Counted from the stretch's first letter, positions 13,625-21,721 are shown. The stretch: DNA of 22,661 nt from Thermoplasmata archaeon (GCA_021798415.1 JAJZGO010000014.1:1-22661), one strand, 5' to 3'. Notes: generated by a model from the letters alone, not told the origin. Translations and numbers: made by a program.

Positions 13625-13822
13625 ATGACGATGATGGTGCCCGTCCGGTGCTTCACCTGCGGGGCCGTGATCGGCCAGTGCTGGGACGAGTACCGGGAGC
13701 GGACCTCCCGGGGCGAGCCCGCCGGCGCGGTCCTCGACGCGCTCGGCCTCCACCGGTACTGCTGCCGGCGGATGCTGCTCACCCACGTCGACCTGCTCGA
13801 CGAAGTCGGCCCCTACGGGTAG
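13625..13822 (+). CDS. rpoN: RNA polymerase subunit N (RpoN/Rpb10)
   Basis: 65 residues, the small zinc-binding subunit of archaeal RNA polymerase that helps join the largest subunits. The four zinc ligands are C9, C12, C46 and C47 (PVRCFTCG and RYCCRRML), with the family ending THVDLLDEVG. GGAGGAT (13611-13617) supports ATG 13625; ATG codons at 13631 and 13634 would give the commoner short start. C19 is an additional Cys. In many archaea rpoK, S2 and enolase genes follow, but here the string stops and a convergent surface-protein gene begins after ~175 nt. Confidence 0.96.
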   Translation: MTMMVPVRCFTCGAVIGQCWDEYRERTSRGEPAGAVLDALGLHRYCCRRMLLTHVDLLDEVGPYG

Positions 13823-13836
13823 GCGGGCCGGCCCGC
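13823..13836. repeat. 14-nt palindrome immediately after rpoN
   Basis: GCGGGCCGGCCCGC starts at the first base after the rpoN stop and is perfectly self-complementary. Its position at the operon end suggests a 3'-end structure; no T-run follows. Confidence 0.45.
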
Positions 13837-13901
13837 GCGTCGTACGGGGTCGGCACCCGACTCCCGCCGAAACGAGGGCTTCCTCACGTGCGCCGAACGG
13901 T

Positions 13902-13917
13902 CCCGGACGCGTCCGGG
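13902..13917. repeat. 16-nt palindrome in the rpoN/surface-protein gap
   Basis: CCCGGACGCGTCCGGG is perfectly self-complementary, in the 175-nt convergent gap, which otherwise shows no ORF and no tRNA-like cloverleaf. Confidence 0.4.
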
Positions 13918-13962
13918 CGGCCCGTGGTAGGGAGCGGGGCACCGGGACGTCAAGAGGACGGC

Positions 13963-13978
13963 GGAGAAGGGGTTCTCC
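13963..13978 (-). repeat. Hairpin downstream of the surface-protein stop
   Basis: GGAGAA-GGGG-TTCTCC (+ strand) is a perfect 6-bp stem with a 4-nt loop, about 19 nt past the surface-protein stop on the - strand. It is placed where a transcript end would be expected. Confidence 0.4.
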
Positions 13979-13996
13979 CTCGGCCCGTTCCGAGCC

Positions 13997-16900
13997 CTAC
14001 GATTCGTCGTCGTCGTCCGGCCCGGAGCGGCGGCTGCCGCGCTCGAGCCCGGAGCGGCTGGTGGTGGTCTTCGGGGCGGGACCGCGGCCCGACCGGCGCC
14101 GGTAGTAGACGATGATCAGGAGCAACACCACCACCACGACGACCCCGATGGCGACGTACTCGAGGAGCTGCGTCGTGGGGTTCGGGCTGAGCGTCACCGA
14201 CATCGATTTGACCCCCGAGCCGGCCCCGATGTCCCCCGAGAACTCGTTCGAGGCGGTCGCGTTCGCGTAGAGCACGAAGTTCCCCGTAAGGCCGGGCGTC
14301 CACGTGATCTGGGCGCGCACGGTCGTGTTGTACGCGAGGCTCGCGATCGATCCGACCGACATCGCGACCGAGTTCGGAACGCCGGGAGAGGTGTAGTTGA
14401 AGAACCGCACCGACCCGGGCGACCCGGCCACGTACGTCCGGCTCGTCCCGCCGGGACTCGTCATGTAGAAGGCGACCTCGACGTTCTGGGCGACCGACCT
14501 CGTCCCGCCGCCCACCGTCACGTTCACCCAGAACGTGTACGCGCTCCCGTCCGTGAGCTTCGCCGGCCCGGTCAGGTTGTTCGCCTGCAGGATCGGCGTG
14601 ATCGAAGTGTTCACATTGACCGTGAGCGACTGGGTGGAGTAGCCGTGGTTGTTGTTCAGGTCCCAGACGGTGAGGTTCACCGTGTACGCCTTCGACTGGG
14701 CGGCGAGCCAGAGGAGGGGGTACGGCCGCACCGCGGTCGCGTTGACGCCGAGGTGGATCGCGCTGTCGCCGGCGTTCGTCACGAGCCAGTAGTACTTCGT
14801 GATCGACCCGTTGTTGGGGTCGCTCGCGTTCGCCCCGTTCAGCTGGACGAGCGTCGACGCGTTCGACCCGGCGACGAGCCCGGTGCCCGACACGGGCTTA
14901 CCGGCCGCGTTCAGGATCTGGAACGCGGAGACCGGGGCCTGGGTGTCGTTGACCAGGATGACGAGCGACGCCTTCGCCGACTGCCCTCCGCCGGACCAGA
15001 CGGTCAGCGAGAGGTTGTACTGCCAGCCCTTGATCGGAACGAGCGTGCCGTTGACGACCCCGTTCGAGAGGTACGCGCCCGCGCCGAGGAACTGGACGGT
15101 GAAGTTCGACCCGAAGTACGCGCCCTGGCCCGCCGAGTAGTTCGCGCTCTGCGTGAACCCCTTTGACGTCAGCGCGAACGACGCGACCGAGAGGACGCCC
15201 TTCACGGGGGCGCTCGGCGAGACGGCGGCCGTGCTGGGCGTCGCGTTGAACTTGAGCGTCGTGCCCCACTTGAGGAAGAGATACGTCACTCCGCCCGCGG
15301 ACTTCGTCTCGTTGGCGGTCGCGTTCGACGCGATCCCCGCGGTCACGGGTCCCGACGCGACCCAGACGTGGAACACCGTCGAGTTGGTGCGGCCCCCCGA
15401 GCTCGTGACCGTCAGGGTCCCGTTCTCGGGCGTCGCGCCGCTCGGGCTCGTGTAGATGTGCGACGCGGAAGGCGTCGACGTCGTGGCCGTCCCGAGGTCT
15501 CCGAACGTCCAGGCGAACCGCGTGCCGTTCGTCCCGGCCGGATAGATCGAGTTCTGCGCGCTGAACGTGACGTTCTGGCCGACGCCGACCTCGACCGTGT
15601 AGTTGCCTTCGGTCTGGTTGAGGACGTTCCGGCTCGAGAATCCGAAGAAGCCGGGCACGGTCGCGTTGACGACCGCGGTCAGGCCCGCGTACTTCACGAT
15701 CGTGAACTGCGCGGTCCCGCCCGGCGTGGTGCTCGCCTGGCTCGAGAGGGTGAAACTCGTCCACGTTCCGCCGGGTCCGTCGGCGACGAGGGCCGTGTTC
15801 GCCGGGGCCGCCGTTCCCGCCTGGAGGACGTACCCCGCCGGAAGCACGAGCGTGTAGTTGAACACGTCCAGGTTCGACGAGGGGTGGCGGAAGTTGAACC
15901 CGATCGAGTACGTCGAGCTGTCCTTCGCGACCGTGCCGTTGAGCGCGTACTGGCCCGACCAGTTGAGGCCGAGGGTCGCCGAGTTCGCGAGCCCGCAGCT
16001 CCCGCTGCAGGTCGACGTCCAGGACGCGAGGGTCTCCGGGGTCGTCGGGGCGACGAACCCGGTCCCGTTCACCGTCAGGAGCGCCTGCGCCACGGGGAAG
16101 AAAGGCCCCGAGGCGTTGGCGAGCGCGTAGACCGTGGGCAGCGAGGTGCTGGGGAACGAGAGCGAGTGCGCGAAGTCGAGCCCGAGCTGGGCCCAGAGCT
16201 GACCGACGGTCCCGTTCGGCAGGTTCGGGAAGACGGTGTCGTTGCCGAGGACCGCGTTCGTGCGGACCGTGACGTTGCCGGCGCCCGTCGCGGTGTTGAG
16301 CGCCGAGAAGTTGAGCGTGGTCGTGTAGACGCCCTGCTGGCTGGGGGCGATCGTCGGGACCGTCACGTCACGCGTCACGGGCGAGCCGCTCGTCACCGTG
16401 AGGGGGTACCAGGCGGTCGAGTACCCCGACGACGACAGGATCACGTCGAACGACTGTGACCCGCTCGAGAAGTTCCCCGCGTACGTCCCGAGCTGGTAGT
16501 ACCCGCCGGGGGCCGTCGCGCTCGTGTAGATGTACCCGTTGTACCCGTCGAACAGGGTCGCGTTCCCGGCACTGGCGACCGGGGCGCCGGACGTGGTCAG
16601 GAGGTTCCCCGCGACGAGGTAGCGCTGGATCTGCGGGTTGACCGCCGGCGGAGAGCGGCTCGAGATCACGACCTTCGTCGAGTTCACGTAATTGGGGGAG
16701 GGGCCCGGCGCCGTCGACTGGAGGACCCACGTGCCGAACGGGACCTTGAGGCTAAAGGCGCCGTTCGAGGCGGTGGTGTTGTTCGCGAGGACGAGGCCGT
16801 TGTACGTGGGGGCGAGGAGGCGGACGGACGCACCCGCTTCGGGGGAACCGCCCTGGCTCACGGTGCCGCTCAGGGTCGTGTTGTAGGCGAGGACCTGGAC

Positions 16901-17332
16901 GCCGGTGACGATCGTAGGGCTCGACGTCGTCGTGAGCTCGGTCGCGCTCTCGTAGCTCCACTGCGGGTTCTCGTTCACGGGGAGCGCGGCGCACGGCTTG
17001 CACCCGGTCCAGCTGCCGTTCCCCTGGGGGGGCACGTACACGGACCAGTAGCCGGGCACGAGCGCGTTCTGCGTCCCGGCGCTCGTGAAGGAGAACTGGC
17101 CGCCCGCGCCGACCGTCGGGGTGGTGTATACCGTGCCCGTGGCCCGAGAGACCAGGTCGACCTGGACGCCCGCGGGGACCGGAGCCCCGCCGGGCTGTCG
17201 CACGTAACCGGTCAGGGTGTAGCTCGGGGAAGCCCCGAGGATGCCGGGGACCGTGGCCAGCAGGCTCGCCAGCACGACGATCACGAGCGCCCACAGAGCG
17301 GCGCGGTACAGGTGCTTACCCAACTGTTTCAC
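13997..17332 (-). CDS. Large sequon-rich surface protein with PKD-like domains
   Basis: 1111 residues. A signal peptide (basic start, hydrophobic ~11-32, likely cleavage near LGA-SP, 34-35) leads to an extracellular region. Three carboxypeptidase-regulatory-like beta domains appear at ~36-110, ~150-215 and ~238-325 (LSGTVSQGGSPEAGASVRL type). After a less clear block with a CxxxC (C442, C446), PKD-like domains lie at ~580-660 (FAWTFGD) and ~800-905, then a CARDB/Ig-like domain at ~915-1045. One transmembrane helix (~1056-1077) is followed by a basic tail ending in DDDDES. I count about 42 N-x-S/T sequons, so heavy N-glycosylation is likely. Candidate roles are S-layer component, adhesin or surface receptor; no enzyme motif seen. 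GTG 17332 is preceded by GGGAGA. Confidence 0.85.
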   Translation of the reverse strand: MKQLGKHLYRAALWALVIVVLASLLATVPGILGASPSYTLTGYVRQPGGAPVPAGVQVDLVSRATGTVYTTPTVGAGGQFSFTSAGTQNALVPGYWSVYVPPQGNGSWTGCKPCAALPVNENPQWSYESATELTTTSSPTIVTGVQVLAYNTTLSGTVSQGGSPEAGASVRLLAPTYNGLVLANNTTASNGAFSLKVPFGTWVLQSTAPGPSPNYVNSTKVVISSRSPPAVNPQIQRYLVAGNLLTTSGAPVASAGNATLFDGYNGYIYTSATAPGGYYQLGTYAGNFSSGSQSFDVILSSSGYSTAWYPLTVTSGSPVTRDVTVPTIAPSQQGVYTTTLNFSALNTATGAGNVTVRTNAVLGNDTVFPNLPNGTVGQLWAQLGLDFAHSLSFPSTSLPTVYALANASGPFFPVAQALLTVNGTGFVAPTTPETLASWTSTCSGSCGLANSATLGLNWSGQYALNGTVAKDSSTYSIGFNFRHPSSNLDVFNYTLVLPAGYVLQAGTAAPANTALVADGPGGTWTSFTLSSQASTTPGGTAQFTIVKYAGLTAVVNATVPGFFGFSSRNVLNQTEGNYTVEVGVGQNVTFSAQNSIYPAGTNGTRFAWTFGDLGTATTSTPSASHIYTSPSGATPENGTLTVTSSGGRTNSTVFHVWVASGPVTAGIASNATANETKSAGGVTYLFLKWGTTLKFNATPSTAAVSPSAPVKGVLSVASFALTSKGFTQSANYSAGQGAYFGSNFTVQFLGAGAYLSNGVVNGTLVPIKGWQYNLSLTVWSGGGQSAKASLVILVNDTQAPVSAFQILNAAGKPVSGTGLVAGSNASTLVQLNGANASDPNNGSITKYYWLVTNAGDSAIHLGVNATAVRPYPLLWLAAQSKAYTVNLTVWDLNNNHGYSTQSLTVNVNTSITPILQANNLTGPAKLTDGSAYTFWVNVTVGGGTRSVAQNVEVAFYMTSPGGTSRTYVAGSPGSVRFFNYTSPGVPNSVAMSVGSIASLAYNTTVRAQITWTPGLTGNFVLYANATASNEFSGDIGAGSGVKSMSVTLSPNPTTQLLEYVAIGVVVVVVLLLIIVYYRRRSGRGPAPKTTTSRSGLERGSRRSGPDDDDES

Positions 17333-17342
17333 GTCTCCCGTA

Positions 17343-17364
17343 CGATAGCCCCCTATCGGGGGGG
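17343..17364 (-). promoter_or_regulatory. Two mutually exclusive hairpins in the surface-protein leader
   Basis: On the + strand CGATAG-CCCC-CTATCG (17343-17358) is a perfect 6-bp stem. CCCCC-TATC-GGGGG (17349-17362) is another that shares bases 17349-17358, so only one can form. Both lie between the predicted transcription start (~17366) and the GTG start, 10 nt from it. Confidence 0.45.
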
Positions 17365-17386
17365 CGGCGCGCCGAACCTTGCCTCA

Positions 17387-17397
17387 CTACTTATAGC
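17387..17397 (-). promoter_or_regulatory. TATA box of the surface-protein gene
   Basis: GCTATAAGTAG on the - strand, centred ~61 nt before GTG 17332; predicted leader ~34 nt, unusually long for this window. Confidence 0.65.
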
Positions 17398-17408
17398 TTG
17401 CTCGGCAA

Positions 17409-17420
17409 CGCCGGCCGGCG
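17409..17420. repeat. 12-nt palindrome after cdc48
   Basis: CGCCGGCCGGCG lies 21-32 nt past the cdc48 stop and just before the TATA box of the surface-protein gene; possible 3'-end stem. Confidence 0.35.
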
Positions 17421-17440
17421 GCGCTCGGACCCGGGGGCGA

Positions 17441-19666
17441 CTAGCGGTAGATCCCCTCGACCGGCTCGTCGCGTCGGCGTCCGACGCGCTCCTTCAGCAG
17501 GTGTTTTTCGAACTCCTCGTAGAAGCGGAGCGACTCGGGGTCGCACGACGCCCGCACCTGCTTGAGCGCCGTGTCGAAGTGGACGCGCGTGACCTTTGAG
17601 GCCCGGAGATTCTCGCGGATCGCGGTGAGCCCCGCCTCTCGGCAGAGCGCCGCGAGGTCGCTCCCGACGTATCCCTCGGTGCGGCCCGCGAGCGACTCGA
17701 GGTCGACGTCGTCCGCGAGCGGCATCTTACGCGTATGGACCTTGAGGATCTCGAGCCGGCCCGCCGAGGTCGGAGGCTCGACGTAGAGGAGGCGGTCGAA
17801 CCGCCCGGTCCGCAGGAGCGCCTCGTCGATGATGTCGGGACGGTTGGTCGCTGCGATGACCAGGACGCGTTCGAGGCTCTCGAGTCCGTCGATCGAGGTG
17901 AGGAGTTGGTTCACGATCCGTTCGGTCACCCCGCTCGACGTCTGGAGGCCCCGGCGCGGGGCGATCGAGTCGATCTCGTCGATGAAGACGATCGACGGCG
18001 AGGCCTGGCGGGCCTTCTTGAAGATCATCCGGACGGCCTTCTCGCTCTCGCCGACCCACTTGCTCATCACCTCGGGGCCTTTCACCGAGATGAAATTCGC
18101 CTGGCTCTCGGTCGCGGCCGCCTTCGCGAGCAAGGTCTTCCCGACCCCCGGGGGACCGTAGAGGAGGATCCCGCGGGGCGGCTCGATGCCGATGTGGCGG
18201 TAGACCTGGGGGTTCTTGAACGGCAGCTCGACCGACTCCTCGAGGATGCGACGGACGCGCTCGACCCCGCCGACCTCGTTCCACCGGGTCGTCGGGACCT
18301 CGACCGCGACGTCGCGCAGGCTGGACGGCTCGATCTGCTTGAGCGCCTCGCGGAAGTCGGTCTCGGTCACCTTCATCCGCTCGAGCAGGGAGAGCGGGAT
18401 CGGCTGGTCGAAGTCGATCTCGGGCAGGTAGCGCCGCAGGGCGCGCATCGCGGCCTCCCGGGCGAGGGAGGAAAGGTCGGCGCCGACGAACCCGTGGCTC
18501 TGGGCCGAGAGCTCCTTGAGGACGCGGTCGCGGTCCCGGTCGGTCCCCTCGATCGGCATCCCGCGCGTGTGGATCTGCAGGATCTCGAGGCGGCCCTCCT
18601 GCGTCGGCACCCCGATCTCGATCTCGCGGTCGAAGCGCCCGGGTCGTCGCAGCGCCGGGTCGATCGCCTCCTCGCGGTTCGTCGCGGCGATCACGATGAC
18701 GTTCCCCCGGCCCGAGAGACCGTCCATCAGGGTGAGGAGCTGGGCGACGACGCGCCGCTCGACCTCTCCGACGACCTCGTCCCGCCGGGGCGCGATCGAG
18801 TCGAGCTCGTCGATGAAGATGACGCTCGGCGCGTTCTTCTCGGCCTCCTCGAACTTCTCCCGGAGCTCCTTCTCGCTCTCCCCGTAGTACTTCGAAATGA
18901 TCTCGGGCCCCTGGATGCCGATGAAGTGGGCGCCCGCCTCGTTCGCGACCGCCTTCGCGATCAGGGTCTTGCCGGTACCGGGCGGCCCGTAGAGCAGGAC
19001 GCCCTTCGGTGGGGTGATCGCGAGCCGGTCGAACAGCTCGGGGTGCTTGAGCGGGAGCTCGATCATCTCGCGGACGCGTCCGAGCTTCTCCTTGAGGCCG
19101 CCGATGTCCTCGTAGGAGATGCGCGGGGCGGCGACCTCGGTCTCGCTGACCGTCTCCTCCTTGATCGTGATCAGCGTCGACGGGGCGACCTGAACGATCC
19201 CCTTCGGCTGGGTCGCGACGACCATGAACGGGAGCGACCCCCCCATCAGGAAGACCCCGGGGATGACGAAGACGTCCCCGCGCACGAACGGTCGGCGCGC
19301 GAGCGCCTTCGCGACGAAGCTCTCGAGCCCGGGCCCGAGGTCCATTCGGGCCGACCCCGCGTAGATCGGGGCGATCGTGATCGTGTCGGCGGTCGGACAG
19401 TCGACGCGCTGGACGGAGATCCGGTCTCCGATGCTCACGCCCGCGTTGCGTCGGACGACGGCCTCGATCCGCACGACGCCCTTGCCCTCGTCGTCCGGCT
19501 GCGCCCGGCTGACGATCGCGGGCGTCGGCTTGCGGCCCCGGACCTCGACGATGTCGCCGAGCCCGACCTTGAGCCGCTGGCGCGTCTGGACGTCCAGTCG
19601 GGCGGTGCCGAGACCGATGTCCTGCTGGAACGCCTCGGCGACCCGGAGGGTGACGGCCTCGGCCAT
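17441..19666 (-). CDS. Cdc48/VAT AAA+ unfoldase
   Basis: 741 residues, the standard length of archaeal Cdc48/VAT. It unfolds proteins with ATP, upstream of the proteasome. The N-domain (~1-180) has the double-psi barrel plus the second subdomain. D1: Walker A GPPGTGKT (227-234, K233), Walker B IFIDELDS (E287), pore loop KYYGESE. D2: Walker A GPPGVGKT (504-511, K510), Walker B VFIDEIDS (E564), pore loop KWVGESE. Both ATPase rings look intact. The last three residues are I-Y-R, a HbYX-type motif that in PAN and Cdc48 docks on the 20S proteasome alpha ring. ATG 19666 follows a CTTTAAG box by 31 nt. It shares the direction of the DUF72 gene upstream but has its own promoter. Confidence 0.97.
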   Translation of the reverse strand: MAEAVTLRVAEAFQQDIGLGTARLDVQTRQRLKVGLGDIVEVRGRKPTPAIVSRAQPDDEGKGVVRIEAVVRRNAGVSIGDRISVQRVDCPTADTITIAPIYAGSARMDLGPGLESFVAKALARRPFVRGDVFVIPGVFLMGGSLPFMVVATQPKGIVQVAPSTLITIKEETVSETEVAAPRISYEDIGGLKEKLGRVREMIELPLKHPELFDRLAITPPKGVLLYGPPGTGKTLIAKAVANEAGAHFIGIQGPEIISKYYGESEKELREKFEEAEKNAPSVIFIDELDSIAPRRDEVVGEVERRVVAQLLTLMDGLSGRGNVIVIAATNREEAIDPALRRPGRFDREIEIGVPTQEGRLEILQIHTRGMPIEGTDRDRDRVLKELSAQSHGFVGADLSSLAREAAMRALRRYLPEIDFDQPIPLSLLERMKVTETDFREALKQIEPSSLRDVAVEVPTTRWNEVGGVERVRRILEESVELPFKNPQVYRHIGIEPPRGILLYGPPGVGKTLLAKAAATESQANFISVKGPEVMSKWVGESEKAVRMIFKKARQASPSIVFIDEIDSIAPRRGLQTSSGVTERIVNQLLTSIDGLESLERVLVIAATNRPDIIDEALLRTGRFDRLLYVEPPTSAGRLEILKVHTRKMPLADDVDLESLAGRTEGYVGSDLAALCREAGLTAIRENLRASKVTRVHFDTALKQVRASCDPESLRFYEEFEKHLLKERVGRRRDEPVEGIYR

Positions 19667-19690
19667 CGGCGAGCGTTTGGACCCGCTCGC

Positions 19691-19702
19691 GGACTTAAAG
19701 GG
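19691..19702 (-). promoter_or_regulatory. TATA box of cdc48
   Basis: CCCTTTAAGTCC on the - strand is centred ~31 nt before ATG 19666, giving a nearly leaderless mRNA. Confidence 0.6.
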
Positions 19703-19838
19703 TTTCGTTCCTGACGCTCGTTCGGGAGCGCGGACGCAAGTTCACCCCCCCGTCGAGGGCGAAGCGAGCCGGGATCTGCGAAGGGGAACGAGGGGGTCGA
19801 GGAGGAGGCCGACCCGCGCCGGGACGCCGTTCTGGCGA

Positions 19839-20672
19839 TCAATCCCCGGCGCGGAACGGCGCGCGGTCGCCGGTCAGGCTCGTCTGCCCTCGCGGGCGCG
19901 CGGCGGCCGAGAGATCGACCGGCGGTTCGCTTAGCCCGCGAGCGAGTGCCTCGACGGTCCCCGGCCCGAAGCCCATGAAGTGGTTGTTCGCGTAGGCATA
20001 CACGGTCGTCGCGAGGCGCCCTTCCTCGTCCCAGAGCCGGCGCATCCGGTCGAGGGCCTGCGTGCCGTCCCGCTGGACGTGGCCAAACTCGCTCAGGGCC
20101 CGGTCGCCGACGAACCTCGTGTAGAGGAAGTCGGCCGTCACCCACGGCGGGGGCTGCGTGTGCGGGACCACGGACCAGACGAGCGCGGCCCCCCGGCGCT
20201 CGAGCAGGGCCCGCGTCGCCTCGGTCCACCACGAGGCGTGGCGCAGTTCGACCGCCAGCGGGAACTCCCGCGGGATGCGGTCGAGGAGCGCGGCCAGGCG
20301 GTCCGTTGCGCCCACCCGGAACGAGCCCGGAAACTGAAGGACGACCGCGCCGAGGCGGTCCGACGACCGAAGCGGCGCGAGGCTCGCGAGGAACCCGGCG
20401 AGGAGCCCCTCCGGCTCCTCCTCCGAAGCGCGGACGTGCGTCACCTCTCGCGGGACCTTGAGGGAGAATCGGAATCCCGACGGGGCTACGCTCGCCCAGC
20501 GGCGAACGAGCGACGGCGGGGGCGGGCGGTAGAAACTCGAATCGACTTCGACGGTCCGGAACACCCTCGCGTAGCTCGGGAGGAACTCGGCGGGCGGGGT
20601 GCCTCGCGCGTAGAACGGACCGACCCAGTCGGCGTACGCCCACCCGGAACAGCCGAGCCAGTACCGGCCCAC
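19839..20672 (-). CDS. DUF72 family TIM-barrel protein
   Basis: 277 residues. The DUF72 signature is clear: GCSGWAYADWVGPFY at the start, VEVDSSFYRPP, FRFSLKVPREVTH, VVLQFPGSF, LAVELRHASWW, the FLYTRFVG segment, and VYAYANNHFMGFGP near the end. The conserved polar residues across these blocks lie at the mouth of a TIM barrel and suggest a hydrolase or nucleic-acid-related enzyme, but the activity of the family is not established. The frame is open to 20813. GTG 20672 is chosen because it starts just before the conserved GCSGW and has a weak TCTAAG box ~28 nt upstream; upstream starts would collide with the divergent promoter. cdc48 follows on the same strand after ~172 nt. Confidence 0.9.
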   Translation of the reverse strand: MGRYWLGCSGWAYADWVGPFYARGTPPAEFLPSYARVFRTVEVDSSFYRPPPPSLVRRWASVAPSGFRFSLKVPREVTHVRASEEEPEGLLAGFLASLAPLRSSDRLGAVVLQFPGSFRVGATDRLAALLDRIPREFPLAVELRHASWWTEATRALLERRGAALVWSVVPHTQPPPWVTADFLYTRFVGDRALSEFGHVQRDGTQALDRMRRLWDEEGRLATTVYAYANNHFMGFGPGTVEALARGLSEPPVDLSAAARPRGQTSLTGDRAPFRAGD

Positions 20673-20754
20673 GCTCCCCGATGGAGCAGCCCGGCCCTTA
20701 GACTTTCGTGGGGCCGCGTCACCGATCGACCCGGCGTCCCGAGCAACACAACCG

Positions 20755-20763
20755 AGATATTCC
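20755..20763 (+). promoter_or_regulatory. TATA box of the orphan 304-residue gene
   Basis: AGATATTCC is centred ~27 nt before ATG 20785, consistent with leaderless expression. On the opposite strand a weaker CTAAGG box (near 20700) would serve DUF72. Confidence 0.55.
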
Positions 20764-20784
20764 GGCCCTCGGGTACGCCCGGCG

Positions 20785-21699
20785 ATGCGACGCACCGGGG
20801 CCTCGTCCTCCACGCTCGGCCGCCTCCTCGAGGCCGCCGGGTACCGGCTCGAGGCCCGGGGGGACGCCGTGACCGCGGTGCGCCCCCGGGACCACCGGGC
20901 GGTCGTCCTCGTCGCGTCGGCCCGTTCCCCGGCCGAGGTCGAGACCCTCTTCCCTCCGGACGCGGTGCACCGCGCGATCGTCTACGACGACGACCCGGGG
21001 CCGGTCGCCCGCGCGCTGGCCGCGGACCGGGGCATCGAGGTGCTCGACCCCTCCACGCTCGGCTCCGCGCTCGGCGAGTTGCTGCTGCCGTCCCGGATCG
21101 GCCCCGAGCCGTCCGACGAGGGGTCGGACGGGCCCCATCCGCTCGAACCCCCGTTCGTCCTCACGCTGGAAGGGCAGCGGACCGTGCGTCCCCGTATCGA
21201 CCGGGCCGAGGCCGAAGCGCTCGCCGGGGTCGACGGGCCCCGATTCACCCTGAGGCTCGTCCCGTTCTTTGTCGCCGCCTACCGCGTGCGGCCCGCCTCC
21301 CCGCACGGGGGCACGGGATCGGTCGTCCGCCAGCTGATCGCGGTCAACGCGCTCTCGCGTCGGGCCGAGACCTGGCTGGACGGCGACCGGGAGCTCGTCA
21401 CCGAAGTCGACGGGCCCCACCAACGTCTCTCGCCTCAGCTCTCGGAAGGGCAGGCGCTCGCGATCGCCGTCGAGGCGATCCGACGGATCCACACCGTCCA
21501 CGTCGACCACACCGAGCAGCACGGGGGCGCGCTCGTCATCGAGGCCCGGCGCATCCCGCCGTCGGCCGAGGACATCCGGCTCGGGCCGTTCGTGCTCCTC
21601 TACGTCCCGCACTGGTACGCGGAGGGGAGCGACGGACGGGTGGTCCTCGACGCCGTCACCGGCCGACGCACCTCGGAGGCCGAGGCGAGCGTGCCGTAG
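20785..21699 (+). CDS. Orphan protein with degenerate Mrr-like N-terminus
   Basis: 304 residues; I do not recognise a named family. Residues ~10-110 look like a restriction-endonuclease/Mrr-type alpha/beta fold: LLEAAGYRLE, an AVVLVASARSP strand where active enzymes carry ExK/QxK, and the Mrr-like ending ARALAADRGIEVLDPSTL. The acidic and Lys residues of an active PD-(D/E)xK site are missing, so nuclease activity is unlikely. Residues ~130-300 form a separate beta-rich half (TLRLVPFFVAAYRVR, FVLLYVPHWYAEG, GRVVLDAVTG) with a PepSY-like close. No transmembrane helix. It has its own TATA box and ATG. A perfect 8-bp hairpin covers its stop codon. It is a good candidate for a lineage-specific family. 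Confidence 0.7.
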   Translation: MRRTGASSSTLGRLLEAAGYRLEARGDAVTAVRPRDHRAVVLVASARSPAEVETLFPPDAVHRAIVYDDDPGPVARALAADRGIEVLDPSTLGSALGELLLPSRIGPEPSDEGSDGPHPLEPPFVLTLEGQRTVRPRIDRAEAEALAGVDGPRFTLRLVPFFVAAYRVRPASPHGGTGSVVRQLIAVNALSRRAETWLDGDRELVTEVDGPHQRLSPQLSEGQALAIAVEAIRRIHTVHVDHTEQHGGALVIEARRIPPSAEDIRLGPFVLLYVPHWYAEGSDGRVVLDAVTGRRTSEAEASVP

Positions 21700-21713
21700 G
21701 GTCGCCCCTACGG
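21694..21713. terminator. 8-bp hairpin over the stop of the orphan gene
   Basis: CCGTAGGG (21694-21701), loop TCGC, CCCTACGG (21706-21713). The stop TAG (21697-21699) is within the left arm, and the TATA box of the next gene starts directly after the right arm. Terminator-like in position, but without a T-run. Confidence 0.45.
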
Positions 21714-21721
21714 TCAAATAG
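21714..21721 (+). promoter_or_regulatory. TATA box of the metallo-beta-lactamase gene
   Basis: TCAAATAG is centred ~26 nt before GTG 21743 and ~17 nt before GTG 21734, favouring the former as a leaderless start. Confidence 0.5.

Noticed and set aside
13823..13996. Possible tRNA or small RNA in the rpoN/surface-protein gap
   Set aside because: I found no T-loop, anticodon stem or CCA-type acceptor pairing; only palindromes are visible.
20785..21100. Active Mrr-type restriction endonuclease
   Set aside because: The D and ExK/QxK residues are missing, and there is no methyltransferase or partner gene.
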